From assembly GCA_003527885.1 (NCBI GenBank), contig DPWB01000135.1, positions 1 through 5,184 on the forward strand: a stretch of DNA of 5,184 bases, in the 5' to 3' direction. Position 1 is the stretch's first letter. Every line of letters starts with the position of its first letter. Below are positions 1 to 5,047 of this stretch, one piece after another. Origin of the DNA: Candidatus Competibacteraceae bacterium. GTDB taxonomy: Bacteria > Pseudomonadota > Gammaproteobacteria > Competibacterales > Competibacteraceae. The translations under genes and the position numbers were made by a program. Under the pieces are notes generated by a model. It was not told the DNA's origin. It worked only from the letters and a program-made list of their open reading frames with translations, and did not search any database.

Positions 1-37
1 TCATGTCTCTCTCACCTTTTTCTTCTTTTTTTTTTTT
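1..37. other. Low-quality read tail outside the adapter
   Basis: A T-rich stretch with a 12-base T run lies outside the P7 adapter. A read that runs off the end of a library molecule produces this kind of sequence. It is not part of the genome and should not be read as a terminator or promoter. Confidence 0.9.
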
Positions 38-103
38 CAAGCAGAAGACGGCATACGAGATCTAGTACGGTCTCGTGGGCTCGGAGATGTGTATAAGAGA
101 CAG
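38..103. other. Illumina Nextera i7 adapter (artefact)
   Basis: Positions 38-61 are the Illumina P7 sequence. Positions 62-69 are an 8-base index (CTAGTACG). Positions 70-84 are the Nextera read-2 linker and 85-103 the Tn5 mosaic end ending in AGACAG. The same 66 bases occur inverted at 5074-5139. This is library sequence that was not trimmed before assembly, so the primase reading frame truly stops at position 104. Confidence 0.99.
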
Positions 104-1834
104 ACTCAAGGCTTTGCACAGCGTTGCGCCGGCCAGCGGGACTTCAAGATTGTCGAGGTTGATGACGCTATCCCCGGCCAGCAGAACTGAAAGCATCCGC
201 TTTTCAACTTCATCCGCATCAGCGCCCAACTCGAAAATGGTGGCCGGGCGTCCGGTGGCAACGAGCGCCGGAACGTCCATCAACAAGGTTTTTGCACTAC
301 CGGGGCGGGTTGCGGTCGCCAAGAAAATCGGCGCTGTTGGTAATGACGGGCGAACCAGCGCGGTCAACAAAGCGGCCAGGGCGGCGCTCCGGTCGCTGTC
401 ATTGGCGAAACTGAAACCTTGATCTTCCGTGCGGTCGCTGTTCAGGCAGCGCCGATTAAACAGTTCATCCTTGAGGAATTGCAGCGCTGCACGTCCTGCT
501 TCGGGCGATGGATCGGCGGGTATGGGCGGAAAGATTTCATTCTGGGCATCAAAGAACAAACCGGTCGTTTTGTCATAGCCGGGTTGGTCAAGAATGGAAC
601 CGTCCGGGCGCAAAGTCGGAGCGCTCACCACGCCAATCAGCGGCGGGAAATTCCACGAACCAGAACGCGCCAAAAGGGTTTGTGCTATCGCAGCCGGGGC
701 ATGGCAGCGCTTGTAGCCTTCTTTCTTTTCGTTCCACTTTTCCCAGTGGATAAACCGGTTCAGCCGGTCAAGCAAGCTATCCCGATCCAACGGGCTGATC
801 GTGACAGCGCCCCGGGGTCGGGTGATCCCGCGAACCGTTGCGGCCTGCTGGTGGCTGATTCGACACAGGTAGCCGCTGCGTTGATAGAGTGCCGCGCCAT
901 GCTGAATCAGCGCGGCCTCGGCTTGGTCAGTGGCCTCCGGCAATTCTCCAACCACTACCCGAACCTTTGCGGGCCGGGCCGGACCGCTGGGCTGTTCTTC
1001 CGGTTCATCCTGTAATGGCGGATCGGCTGGCGCGGTCGCTGAATCGGCGCCGGGAGCCTGTTCCACCAGGGCGAATAATTCTGCGGCGGTATGCCCTTGG
1101 TTCAGCCAGTCGGAAACGTCGCCTTTGGTCGAGAGTCCGGGCAATTCCAGCCAGCGCAGATCAGCCACCTTGCCCCGCAACTGGCGAGCAATGTTCCTCA
1201 TGTGCGCTTGCCCGGGTTCGTCGTTGTCGGGAATCAGGACCACGCGAGCGGCGCCGGAAAGTTGCTCGCTGTATTCCGGTCGCCACTTTGGTTTTTTCGC
1301 TTTCTCCGATGCGCCTTCAAAATTGGTGGTCGCTATCAAACCCATCACGGTTAAGCGATCCGCGTCCTTTTCGCCTTCCACGAAGTAGATCGGATATCCG
1401 TTCGTTTTGGCCGCCAGCACCTCGGGCAAGCGATAGAGGGGATAGCTGGACAATTCCGGCTTTTTCCAAACCCAGTCAGCGCCATTGATCGGCTGGTGGC
1501 GAATCCGAAAATCTTTCGGTTCACGACGCACTTTCTCAAAAACGACAATGCCGTTCGCGTCTTGAAATGGGTAGGTCGCCACGATGCGCGGCTTGCTGGG
1601 GTGCGGTGTTCCGTTGATCCCCAGCGTCTTGAGGATCGCGGTTCCATCGCAACCGGCATGACAATGAACGACTACGGGGACCGTATCGCCCGCTTTGAGG
1701 GTCAGGCTGGGGTTGTGGCCTTGTCCGTCGGCTTCATGGATCGGGCAATAGGCTTGATAGCCGTCGCCGGCCTTGACGGGTTTGCAACCACGCTGTTGCA
1801 GAGCATTGATCGCGTCTTGAAGGGGGGATATCAC
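104..1834 (-). CDS. TOPRIM primase-helicase of a mobile element, 3' end missing
   Basis: Likely replication protein of the element, combining primase and NTPase modules. The 577 genuine residues begin with a CHC2-like zinc site (C30, H33, C58, C62). A TOPRIM fold follows, with E153/E155 in FVEGEKDADRL and D203/D205 in VVLIPDNDEPG. After an acidic, proline-rich linker (about 262-290) comes a second domain with a P-loop-like segment (ATRPGSAKTLL, K515-T516) and a Walker B-like SVINLDNL (D561). The glycine usually before the P-loop lysine is alanine (A514). Related phage and island proteins continue past this point, so the C-terminal part of the helicase domain is missing. The 13 residues read beyond 104 are adapter. 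The start is GTG, with GGAG eight bases upstream. That Shine-Dalgarno site lies in a hairpin, so translation is probably controlled. The family assignment is firm; the exact subfamily is not. Confidence 0.88.
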
Positions 1835-1838
1835 TTTT

Positions 1839-1869
1839 CAATCTCCAAAAAAGCTGATTTTGGAGACTG
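1839..1869 (-). promoter_or_regulatory. Hairpin 3:4 sequestering the primase ribosome-binding site
   Basis: In minus-strand RNA, CAGUCUCCAAAA (1869-1858) pairs with UUUUGGAGAUUG (1850-1839). This gives 12 base pairs, one of them G.U, around a 7-nt loop. The second arm contains GGAG, the only good Shine-Dalgarno sequence for the primase GTG at 1834. Formation of the hairpin should hide the ribosome-binding site. No U-run follows, so it does not look like a transcription terminator. The pairing is visible in the sequence; its regulatory effect is inferred. Confidence 0.6.
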
Positions 1870-1947
1870 ACAGCCGCGCCATTTGCCGGTAGAATCTTGC
1901 TTGTCAGGGCGTGATTTTGAAGGCTTTTGTGGCGCGGGCCAGTCTCC
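1862..1947 (-). promoter_or_regulatory. Competing long hairpin 2:3 in the primase leader
   Basis: On the minus strand, GGAGACTG-GC-CCGCGCCA (1947-1930) is complementary to TGGCGCGG-CTGT-CAGTCTCC (1881-1862). The result is 18 base pairs (17 Watson-Crick and one G.U) with a two-base bulge at 1873-1872 and a 48-nt loop. The 3' arm uses the same CAGTCTCC that hides the primase ribosome-binding site, so the two structures exclude each other. Forming this hairpin should free the primase start. It is an anti-sequestor by position; the function is inferred. Confidence 0.55.
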
Positions 1948-1967
1948 GGGGTAACTTGGGACTGGCC
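1937..1967 (-). promoter_or_regulatory. Hairpin 1:2 immediately after the upstream stop codon
   Basis: A perfect 8-bp inverted repeat, GGCCAGTC (1967-1960) with GACTGGCC (1944-1937), and a 15-nt loop. It begins on the base after the TAA (1970-1968) of the preceding gene, so a ribosome terminating there would cover its first arm. Its second arm overlaps the first arm of the long hairpin ending at 1862, making the two mutually exclusive. No U tract follows, so an ordinary intrinsic terminator is unlikely. Confidence 0.5.
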
Positions 1968-2381
1968 TTAGTTGTTTTTGGGGCCGTGGTTTAACCGATG
2001 CAGATCAGCGAGCGCCGCCGCCGCGCCTTCATAGGCAAACGGGTAATCCGTTTCGCCCGACAGCACGACATGAAGCGTCTTGATGGCTTCCGGCAGATCG
2101 CCCGCTTGGATAGCCTTGATGACGCTATCCAGTAGCCGAATATCGGCATCATCACTGGTGATGTCATCCAAGCATTCTCTGGAACGCTGTACCTTGTACG
2201 CAGCATCAAACCGGGTACGCGCTGGCGTATCCAACAAGGCTCTTTCGAGACGCTCCCATTCGGCTTCCGGCGCATACGAGTAATTCGACGCCTGTAATTT
2301 CTCGTAGAAATTTTCTTGGTGGCGTTCAAGGCGTAGCCGGGCCGCTTCAAAAGGCGTTACGAAGGGAATAACGGCGCTCAT
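1968..2381 (-). CDS. Small mobile-element protein of unknown function (137 aa)
   Basis: I do not recognise this family. The protein is soluble-looking, with no signal peptide or membrane segment, and has a mixed-charge helical composition (e.g. FEAARLRLERHQENFYEKL near the N-terminus, and an acidic middle DDITSDDADIRLLDSVIKAIQ). The ATG at 2381 is preceded by a purine-rich GAGGGGAAGG (2393-2384), a strong Shine-Dalgarno region. The gap to the stop of the upstream gene is only 10 bases, so the two are surely co-transcribed. The TAA at 1970-1968 abuts the first hairpin of the primase leader, so its translation may influence primase expression. It sits where P4-like elements carry small regulatory or accessory genes; no function can be assigned. 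Confidence 0.75.
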   Translation of the reverse strand: MSAVIPFVTPFEAARLRLERHQENFYEKLQASNYSYAPEAEWERLERALLDTPARTRFDAAYKVQRSRECLDDITSDDADIRLLDSVIKAIQAGDLPEAIKTLHVVLSGETDYPFAYEGAAAALADLHRLNHGPKNN

Positions 2382-2391
2382 AGCCTTCCCC

Positions 2392-2610
2392 TCAATGCCG
2401 GGTCAGGCAAGGGGCTTTCATGTGCATCATCCCCCGCACAAAATCAATGTGGCGCAACGCGCTATCGTACAGATCGAGATCGCGGGTGCGGGTCAGTTGG
2501 TCAGTGAGGATTTTCAGATCGGTTTGAAGCGCATACATCTGGTTCAGGACGTTATCAACGTCCGCAGGGGTAGCCTGATCAGGCTGTAAGGCGGCGGTAC
2601 GGTTCGGCAT
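2392..2610 (-). CDS. Short in-frame gene with its own ribosome-binding site (72 aa), unknown
   Basis: This is the most convincing coding part of the longer frame starting at 2877. The ATG at 2610 follows GGAG (2622-2619) with an 8-base spacer, the same geometry as the primase start downstream. The protein is mainly helical. Residues about 18-39 show hydrophobic spacing suggestive of a short coiled coil (V18, L22, M25, L32, L35, L39). A basic, histidine-containing end follows. No signal peptide or known motif is seen. The ribosome-binding site is complementary over 9 bases to a segment at 2742-2734, the arrangement by which c4-type RNAs silence a downstream start. It stops 10 bases before the next gene. 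Confidence 0.6.
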   Translation of the reverse strand: MPNRTAALQPDQATPADVDNVLNQMYALQTDLKILTDQLTRTRDLDLYDSALRHIDFVRGMMHMKAPCLTRH

Positions 2611-2877
2611 GGAACAGTCTCCAGCAGATTCAGCACGAACCCGGCGCGGGGCCGGGGAACGGGCGGGGCTGAGAAACTGCATTACAGAGCAGCGCACAGC
2701 ATCGCTACTGTGCATCCCCGCCAATCCCCCGATTGGAGACTGGCGACCAGAATCCAGGCGGATTCCAGGCGTAAAAAAAGCACGATGACGGTGTGCGGGG
2801 CCGCTGTAATTCGCGTTTCTCAGGCGCTTGAGGGAAGTATAGCCGGGCCGGGCGGCGACGCAAGGGGCGGCGTTCAT
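2392..2877 (-). CDS. Ash/Icd-position open frame coupled to the AlpA-like gene (161 aa), doubtful as protein
   Basis: The frame opens at an ATG (2877) that overlaps the AlpA-like gene's TGA as ATGA. A good GGAGG (2886-2882) lies four bases upstream, so translation could start here and continue in frame into the 72-residue protein. The first ~90 residues are rich in Arg, Ser, Pro and Gly (e.g. SPIGGLAG, FLSPARSPAPRR) and lack a protein-like pattern. Their DNA is a chain of hairpins. Many P4-like elements carry small frames called Ash or Icd-like at this position, often overlapping an antisense RNA. I favour an RNA role for the upstream half, with 2610 as the productive start. Alternatively a genuine fused protein is made. 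Confidence 0.4.
   Translation of the reverse strand: MNAAPCVAARPGYTSLKRLRNANYSGPAHRHRAFFTPGIRLDSGRQSPIGGLAGMHSSDAVRCSVMQFLSPARSPAPRRVRAESAGDCSMPNRTAALQPDQATPADVDNVLNQMYALQTDLKILTDQLTRTRDLDLYDSALRHIDFVRGMMHMKAPCLTRH
2615..2623 (-). promoter_or_regulatory. Ribosome-binding site matched by an antisense segment
   Basis: Minus-strand TGGAGACTG contains the Shine-Dalgarno GGAG for the ATG at 2610. It is the exact complement of CAGTCTCCA at 2742-2734, upstream on the same transcript. Pairing in cis or trans would block initiation. Confidence 0.55.
2640..2765 (-). ncRNA. Candidate c4/CI-like antisense RNA (structured region)
   Basis: Five inverted repeats stand in series: 2765-2760/2755-2750 (6 bp, 4-nt loop), 2736-2731/2726-2721 (CCAATC/GATTGG, 4-nt loop), 2713-2708/2699-2694 (GCACAG/CTGTGC, 8-nt loop), 2692-2689/2680-2677 (4 bp) and 2656-2651/2645-2640 (6 bp, 5-nt loop). 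Single-stranded CAGTCTCC (2742-2735) can pair with the ribosome-binding site of the next gene. GGCGGGG (2722-2716) also pairs with CCCCGCC (2668-2662), nested within that. Phage P1/P7 c4 RNA and P4 CI RNA are encoded just upstream of the genes they silence and act by such pairing. Ends are unknown and no family search was possible, so the assignment rests on structure, complementarity and position. Confidence 0.42.
2773..2796 (-). terminator. Weak terminator-like hairpin with a seven-U run
   Basis: Minus-strand GCAC (2796-2793) can pair with GTGC (2783-2780) around a 9-nt loop, and seven T residues (2779-2773) follow directly. The stem is only 4 bp, so termination would be inefficient. It lies just before the structured RNA segment and could act as an attenuator. 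Confidence 0.25.
2836..2863 (-). promoter_or_regulatory. Candidate promoter upstream of the structured RNA
   Basis: Minus-strand TATACT (2841-2836) matches five of six bases of the sigma-70 -10 consensus. It is preceded after 16 bases by TTGCGT (2863-2858), a weak -35 match. Transcription would begin near 2829 and run into the antisense RNA candidate. The GC-rich surroundings make the TATACT stand out, but a chance match is possible. Confidence 0.33.
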
Positions 2878-3110
2878 GCGGCCTCCAAGCCATGCTCGGC
2901 GATGCGGCGGATGTCCTCGGCTCGCCAGCAGGTGGTACGCGGTCCCAGTTTGATCGGGGCTGGATATTTGCCAGACCGGACGCCATTCCACCAGGACGAT
3001 TTGCAGATCGGCAAGATCGGCGGGATCGGCGGATCGGCTTTGAGGTTGCCGCAAATCTGATCGATGCGGACCAGACCGGATTCAGGAAGGGGGTTGCTGT
3101 TCGTCGCCAT
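2874..3110 (-). CDS. AlpA-family helix-turn-helix regulator
   Basis: A 78-residue MerR-like winged-helix DNA-binding protein of the AlpA type. Members regulate integrase or act as excisionase-like factors in P4-type elements; which of these applies here is not visible. The family signature is clear: GLVRIDQIC at 12-20, the recognition-helix region CKSSWWNGVRSGKYP at 36-50, then PIKLGPRTTCWRAEDIRRI at 52-70. A proline-rich insert (ADPPIPPILPI, 25-35) separates the first strand/helix from the recognition helix. I associate it with a subfamily common in proteobacterial islands. The ATG at 3110 has AGGGTG (3120-3115) four bases upstream. The TGA overlaps the next start as ATGA, indicating translational coupling. 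The palindromes and repeats upstream are candidate binding sites for it. Confidence 0.85.
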   Translation of the reverse strand: MATNSNPLPESGLVRIDQICGNLKADPPIPPILPICKSSWWNGVRSGKYPAPIKLGPRTTCWRAEDIRRIAEHGLEAA

Positions 3111-3130
3111 GATTCACCCTGACTGCGCTT

Positions 3131-3175
3131 GGTTGTATGCAGCGCATTCAATCTGAAAAATGGCGGGTTGTATGG
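3131..3175. repeat. 9-bp direct repeat in the alpA control region
   Basis: GGTTGTATG occurs on the plus strand at 3131-3139 and 3167-3175, with starts 36 bp apart. Two exact copies within 45 bp, upstream of an AlpA-like gene, suggest binding sites for a small DNA-bending or excisionase-type protein. Function is inferred. Confidence 0.45.
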
Positions 3176-3184
3176 TAATTACCA
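3173..3184. promoter_or_regulatory. Perfect 12-bp palindrome, candidate operator
   Basis: TGGTAATTACCA is perfectly self-complementary and shares the half-sites GGTAA/TTACC with the larger palindrome 8 bp away. It lies between the stop of the upstream gene and the AlpA-like gene, where a repressor or autoregulator would bind. Confidence 0.45.
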
Positions 3185-3191
3185 CGATATT

Positions 3192-3218
3192 TCGCGGTAA
3201 CGAAATTCGTTACCGCGA
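3192..3218. promoter_or_regulatory. 27-bp palindrome with 13-bp perfect arms
   Basis: TCGCGGTAACGAA (3192-3204) and TTCGTTACCGCGA (3206-3218) are exact reverse complements around one base. The palindrome includes the stop codon (3212-3210) of the upstream gene. As RNA it would form an 11-bp stem with a 5-nt loop, but no U-run follows in either direction, so a classical intrinsic terminator is less likely than an operator. The half-sites match those of the palindrome at 3173-3184. Confidence 0.6.
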
Positions 3219-3770
3219 TTCAAAGCAGGCTTTCAAGTGCTTTGCCAGCGTTTTATCGTTACAGGGCTGGGTGATCTCTTTTTTCGCGAGATCCCTGATC
3301 AAGACTTCCGCTTCTTTCCGGTAAGCATCGGAACTTGCTTTGATACCGTGCAATTCCGCCAAGGCGCGAATAATGCCTAGCAGGGTATTTCGTTCGTTGG
3401 TATGTAGGAGTTTGGGACCAATTGGTCCCACAGGAAGCAGCGCCGGGCTGATTCCTTTTTGCTCGCACCATGTCAGCAGATCAGACCGGGCAATGTGGAT
3501 CACTCTTTCCGTATAGGGATGCTGGATCACGGGCCGGTGATCGCGGGTATCGTGGATACCGATCCGGCGCATTCCAATACGTTCTTCTCGAATTCTCGGT
3601 ATTTCAGTAATGGTGGCAGGCAGTTTTTCTGAATCAATATCAGCGCGGATACTGGATTCAGTTAGGGTGAAGGTGTTTTTTTCCTCTTGGGTTTTCGGCT
3701 GCACAATGCCGGTGATTGCTTGAACCGCCTGGGCAGGGGAAAACTCATTCAGCAGGCTATAGGGGTTCAT
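3210..3770 (-). CDS. Integrase-coupled protein of unknown function with HTH-like C-terminus
   Basis: An uncharacterised protein of about 186 residues. The ATG at 3770 overlaps the integrase stop by one base (TGATG). A GTG at 3773 would instead give a 4-base GTGA overlap. Either way there is no independent Shine-Dalgarno site and translation is probably coupled to the integrase. The N-terminal half is polar and low in recognisable features. A middle segment, VIHIARSDLLTWCEQKGISPALL (about 90-112), is followed by LHTNERNTLLGIIRALAELHG (about 122-142) and a basic end with CNDKTLAKHLKAC. This order resembles a widespread proteobacterial family of unknown role whose C-terminus looks like a helix-turn-helix; that comparison is from memory. 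No membrane segment is seen. A DNA-binding or recombination accessory role is only a guess. Confidence 0.72.
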   Translation of the reverse strand: MNPYSLLNEFSPAQAVQAITGIVQPKTQEEKNTFTLTESSIRADIDSEKLPATITEIPRIREERIGMRRIGIHDTRDHRPVIQHPYTERVIHIARSDLLTWCEQKGISPALLPVGPIGPKLLHTNERNTLLGIIRALAELHGIKASSDAYRKEAEVLIRDLAKKEITQPCNDKTLAKHLKACFESR

Positions 3771-4978
3771 CACGCCACGCCCCGGCGAATCGGAATAATG
3801 ATCCCGCCCTGTTCCAACCCATCCAAATAATCATTCCACGCCTGCATCATGCGGCGGCGTTCCGGCAGGTATTCCGCCCGGCAATAAGCGGCCTTGACCT
3901 TGTTGCTCTCGCTATGCGCCAGTTGCCGTTCAATCACATCGGAATGAAAGCCCTGTTCGTGCAGCACGGTGGACGCCATAGCCCGGAAGCCGTGAACCGT
4001 CATCTGCTCCTTGCCATACCCCAGCCGGCGCAATGCGGCCAATAAGGCGACTTCGCTCAGTGGCAAGCCGGGTGTTCGCAGGTTGGGGAACACATAGCGC
4101 CCCGCCCCAGTGAGCGGCTGAATCTCGCGCAACCGGTCTACGCACTGCCGGGCTAAGGGGACAAAGTGATCCCGTCCCATTTTCATTTTGGTTGCCGGAA
4201 TGCGCCATTCACCAGAATCAAGATTCAGTTCCGCCCATTCCATTTGCCGCAGTTCACCAGGGCGGACAAACAGCCGGGGCGCAAGTCGGAGTCCGGTCTT
4301 GACGATGAAGGTTCCGGTATAGGCTTCAATGGCGCGGAGCAGGTGGCCTATTTCAGCGGGATCGGTGATCGCGGCGAAGTGTTGACCCCGCAACGGCGCT
4401 AGCGCCCCGCGCAAGTCAGCCGTGGGATCGCGGTCGGCGCGGCCAGTGGCGACGCCATAGCGGAAAATCCGCCCAGCGGTTCCCAGTGCACGATGTGCGG
4501 TTTCGAGAGCGCCCCGGCTTTCGATGCGCCTGACCACGGTCAGCAGTTCTTTGGGTTCAATCGCCTTGACCGGACGGCCTCCAAGCCAGGGCAACAGATC
4601 GTGATCAAGGTGTCCGGTGATCTTTTCGATGTAGCTGGCGGACCACGCGGGCCGAAACTTGATCAGCCATTCCAGCGCCAGCGTCCCAAAACTATCTTCC
4701 CCACGAATTGCCGCCGCCGTCGCTTTGCGGATCGCGCTCGGGTCAACGCCATTCGCCAGTTGCCGCCGAATCTCATCCCGACGCTGGCGGGCGTCCTTCA
4801 AGCCCACGTCGGGATAAATCCCCAACGACAGCATTTGTTGCTTGCCCGAAAAGCGGTAGCGAATCCGCCACCACTTGCCGCCTTTTGGCTGAATGAGGAG
4901 GTGCAGACCCCGTCCATCGGCGAGCGCATAGGGTTTGCTGCGGGGTTGAGCGGCTTGAATGGCGGCGGCTGTCAGCAT
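3770..4978 (-). CDS. int: P4-family tyrosine site-specific integrase
   Basis: Catalyses integration and, with an accessory factor, excision of the element between attP and a chromosomal att site. The 402 residues are the usual full length. Residues 1-90 are the DUF4102-type arm-site binding domain (LADGRGLHLLIQPKGGKWWRIRYRF, LSLGIYPDVGLKDAR). A core-binding helical domain follows (about 95-185). The catalytic domain shows R239 in RPGELRQMEW, a lysine in TKMKMGRDH (K264 or K266), H329-x2-R332 in VHGFRAMAS, H355 in QLAHSESN, and the likely nucleophile Y365 in VKAAYCRAEYL. All catalytic residues are present, so it should be active. The ATG at 4978 fits the family N-terminus but has no clear Shine-Dalgarno site. 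An inverted repeat sits two bases upstream. It is coupled to the next gene by TGATG. Its position next to the contig end suggests that attachment-site DNA lay just beyond 5073. Confidence 0.95.
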   Translation of the reverse strand: MLTAAAIQAAQPRSKPYALADGRGLHLLIQPKGGKWWRIRYRFSGKQQMLSLGIYPDVGLKDARQRRDEIRRQLANGVDPSAIRKATAAAIRGEDSFGTLALEWLIKFRPAWSASYIEKITGHLDHDLLPWLGGRPVKAIEPKELLTVVRRIESRGALETAHRALGTAGRIFRYGVATGRADRDPTADLRGALAPLRGQHFAAITDPAEIGHLLRAIEAYTGTFIVKTGLRLAPRLFVRPGELRQMEWAELNLDSGEWRIPATKMKMGRDHFVPLARQCVDRLREIQPLTGAGRYVFPNLRTPGLPLSEVALLAALRRLGYGKEQMTVHGFRAMASTVLHEQGFHSDVIERQLAHSESNKVKAAYCRAEYLPERRRMMQAWNDYLDGLEQGGIIIPIRRGVA

Positions 4979-4980
4979 TT

Positions 4981-5016
4981 GAGAGTAAGCGGTCCTGAAG
5001 GAAGGGCGTTACTCTC
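4981..5016. promoter_or_regulatory. Inverted repeat at the integrase start, candidate operator
   Basis: GAGAGTAA (4981-4988) and TTACTCTC (5009-5016) are exact reverse complements 20 bp apart. The inner TCC-TGAA-GGA (4993-5002) can extend an imperfect stem. The repeat lies two bases before the integrase ATG and directly downstream of a possible -10. It could be an operator for integrase autoregulation, an integrase arm site, or an RNA hairpin hiding the start. Confidence 0.45.
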
Positions 5017-5017
5017 G

Positions 5018-5047
5018 AATTTACCTGTTTTTGAGTGTAGTTTCCAA
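5018..5047 (-). promoter_or_regulatory. Weak candidate integrase promoter
   Basis: Minus-strand TTGGAA (5047-5042) and TAAATT (5023-5018) are separated by 18 bases, and each matches four of six consensus positions. The predicted start falls inside the inverted repeat at 4981-5016, which fits repression at the promoter. The match is poor, so confidence is low. Confidence 0.25.

Noticed and set aside
21..37. T-run at the window start as a transcription terminator
   Set aside because: It lies outside the P7 adapter, so it is a read artefact.
62..103. C-terminal extension LSLIHISEPTRPY of the primase
   Set aside because: Translation of adapter sequence; the genuine insert ends at position 104.
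75..422. Plus-strand protein beginning MGSEMCIRD
   Set aside because: Its start lies in the adapter and the remainder is antisense to the primase gene.
1839..1869. Hairpin before the primase as an intrinsic terminator
   Set aside because: The U-run is inside the stem, not after it, and the hairpin holds the ribosome-binding site.
419..1870. Several plus-strand frames of 80-200 codons opposite the primase
   Set aside because: Arg/Ser/Pro-rich shadow frames of a clear minus-strand gene, without their own motifs or ribosome-binding sites.
2878..3054. Extension of the 2392-2877 frame to a start at 3054
   Set aside because: It would overlap most of the AlpA-like gene in another frame; the ATGA start at 2877 has a better ribosome-binding site.
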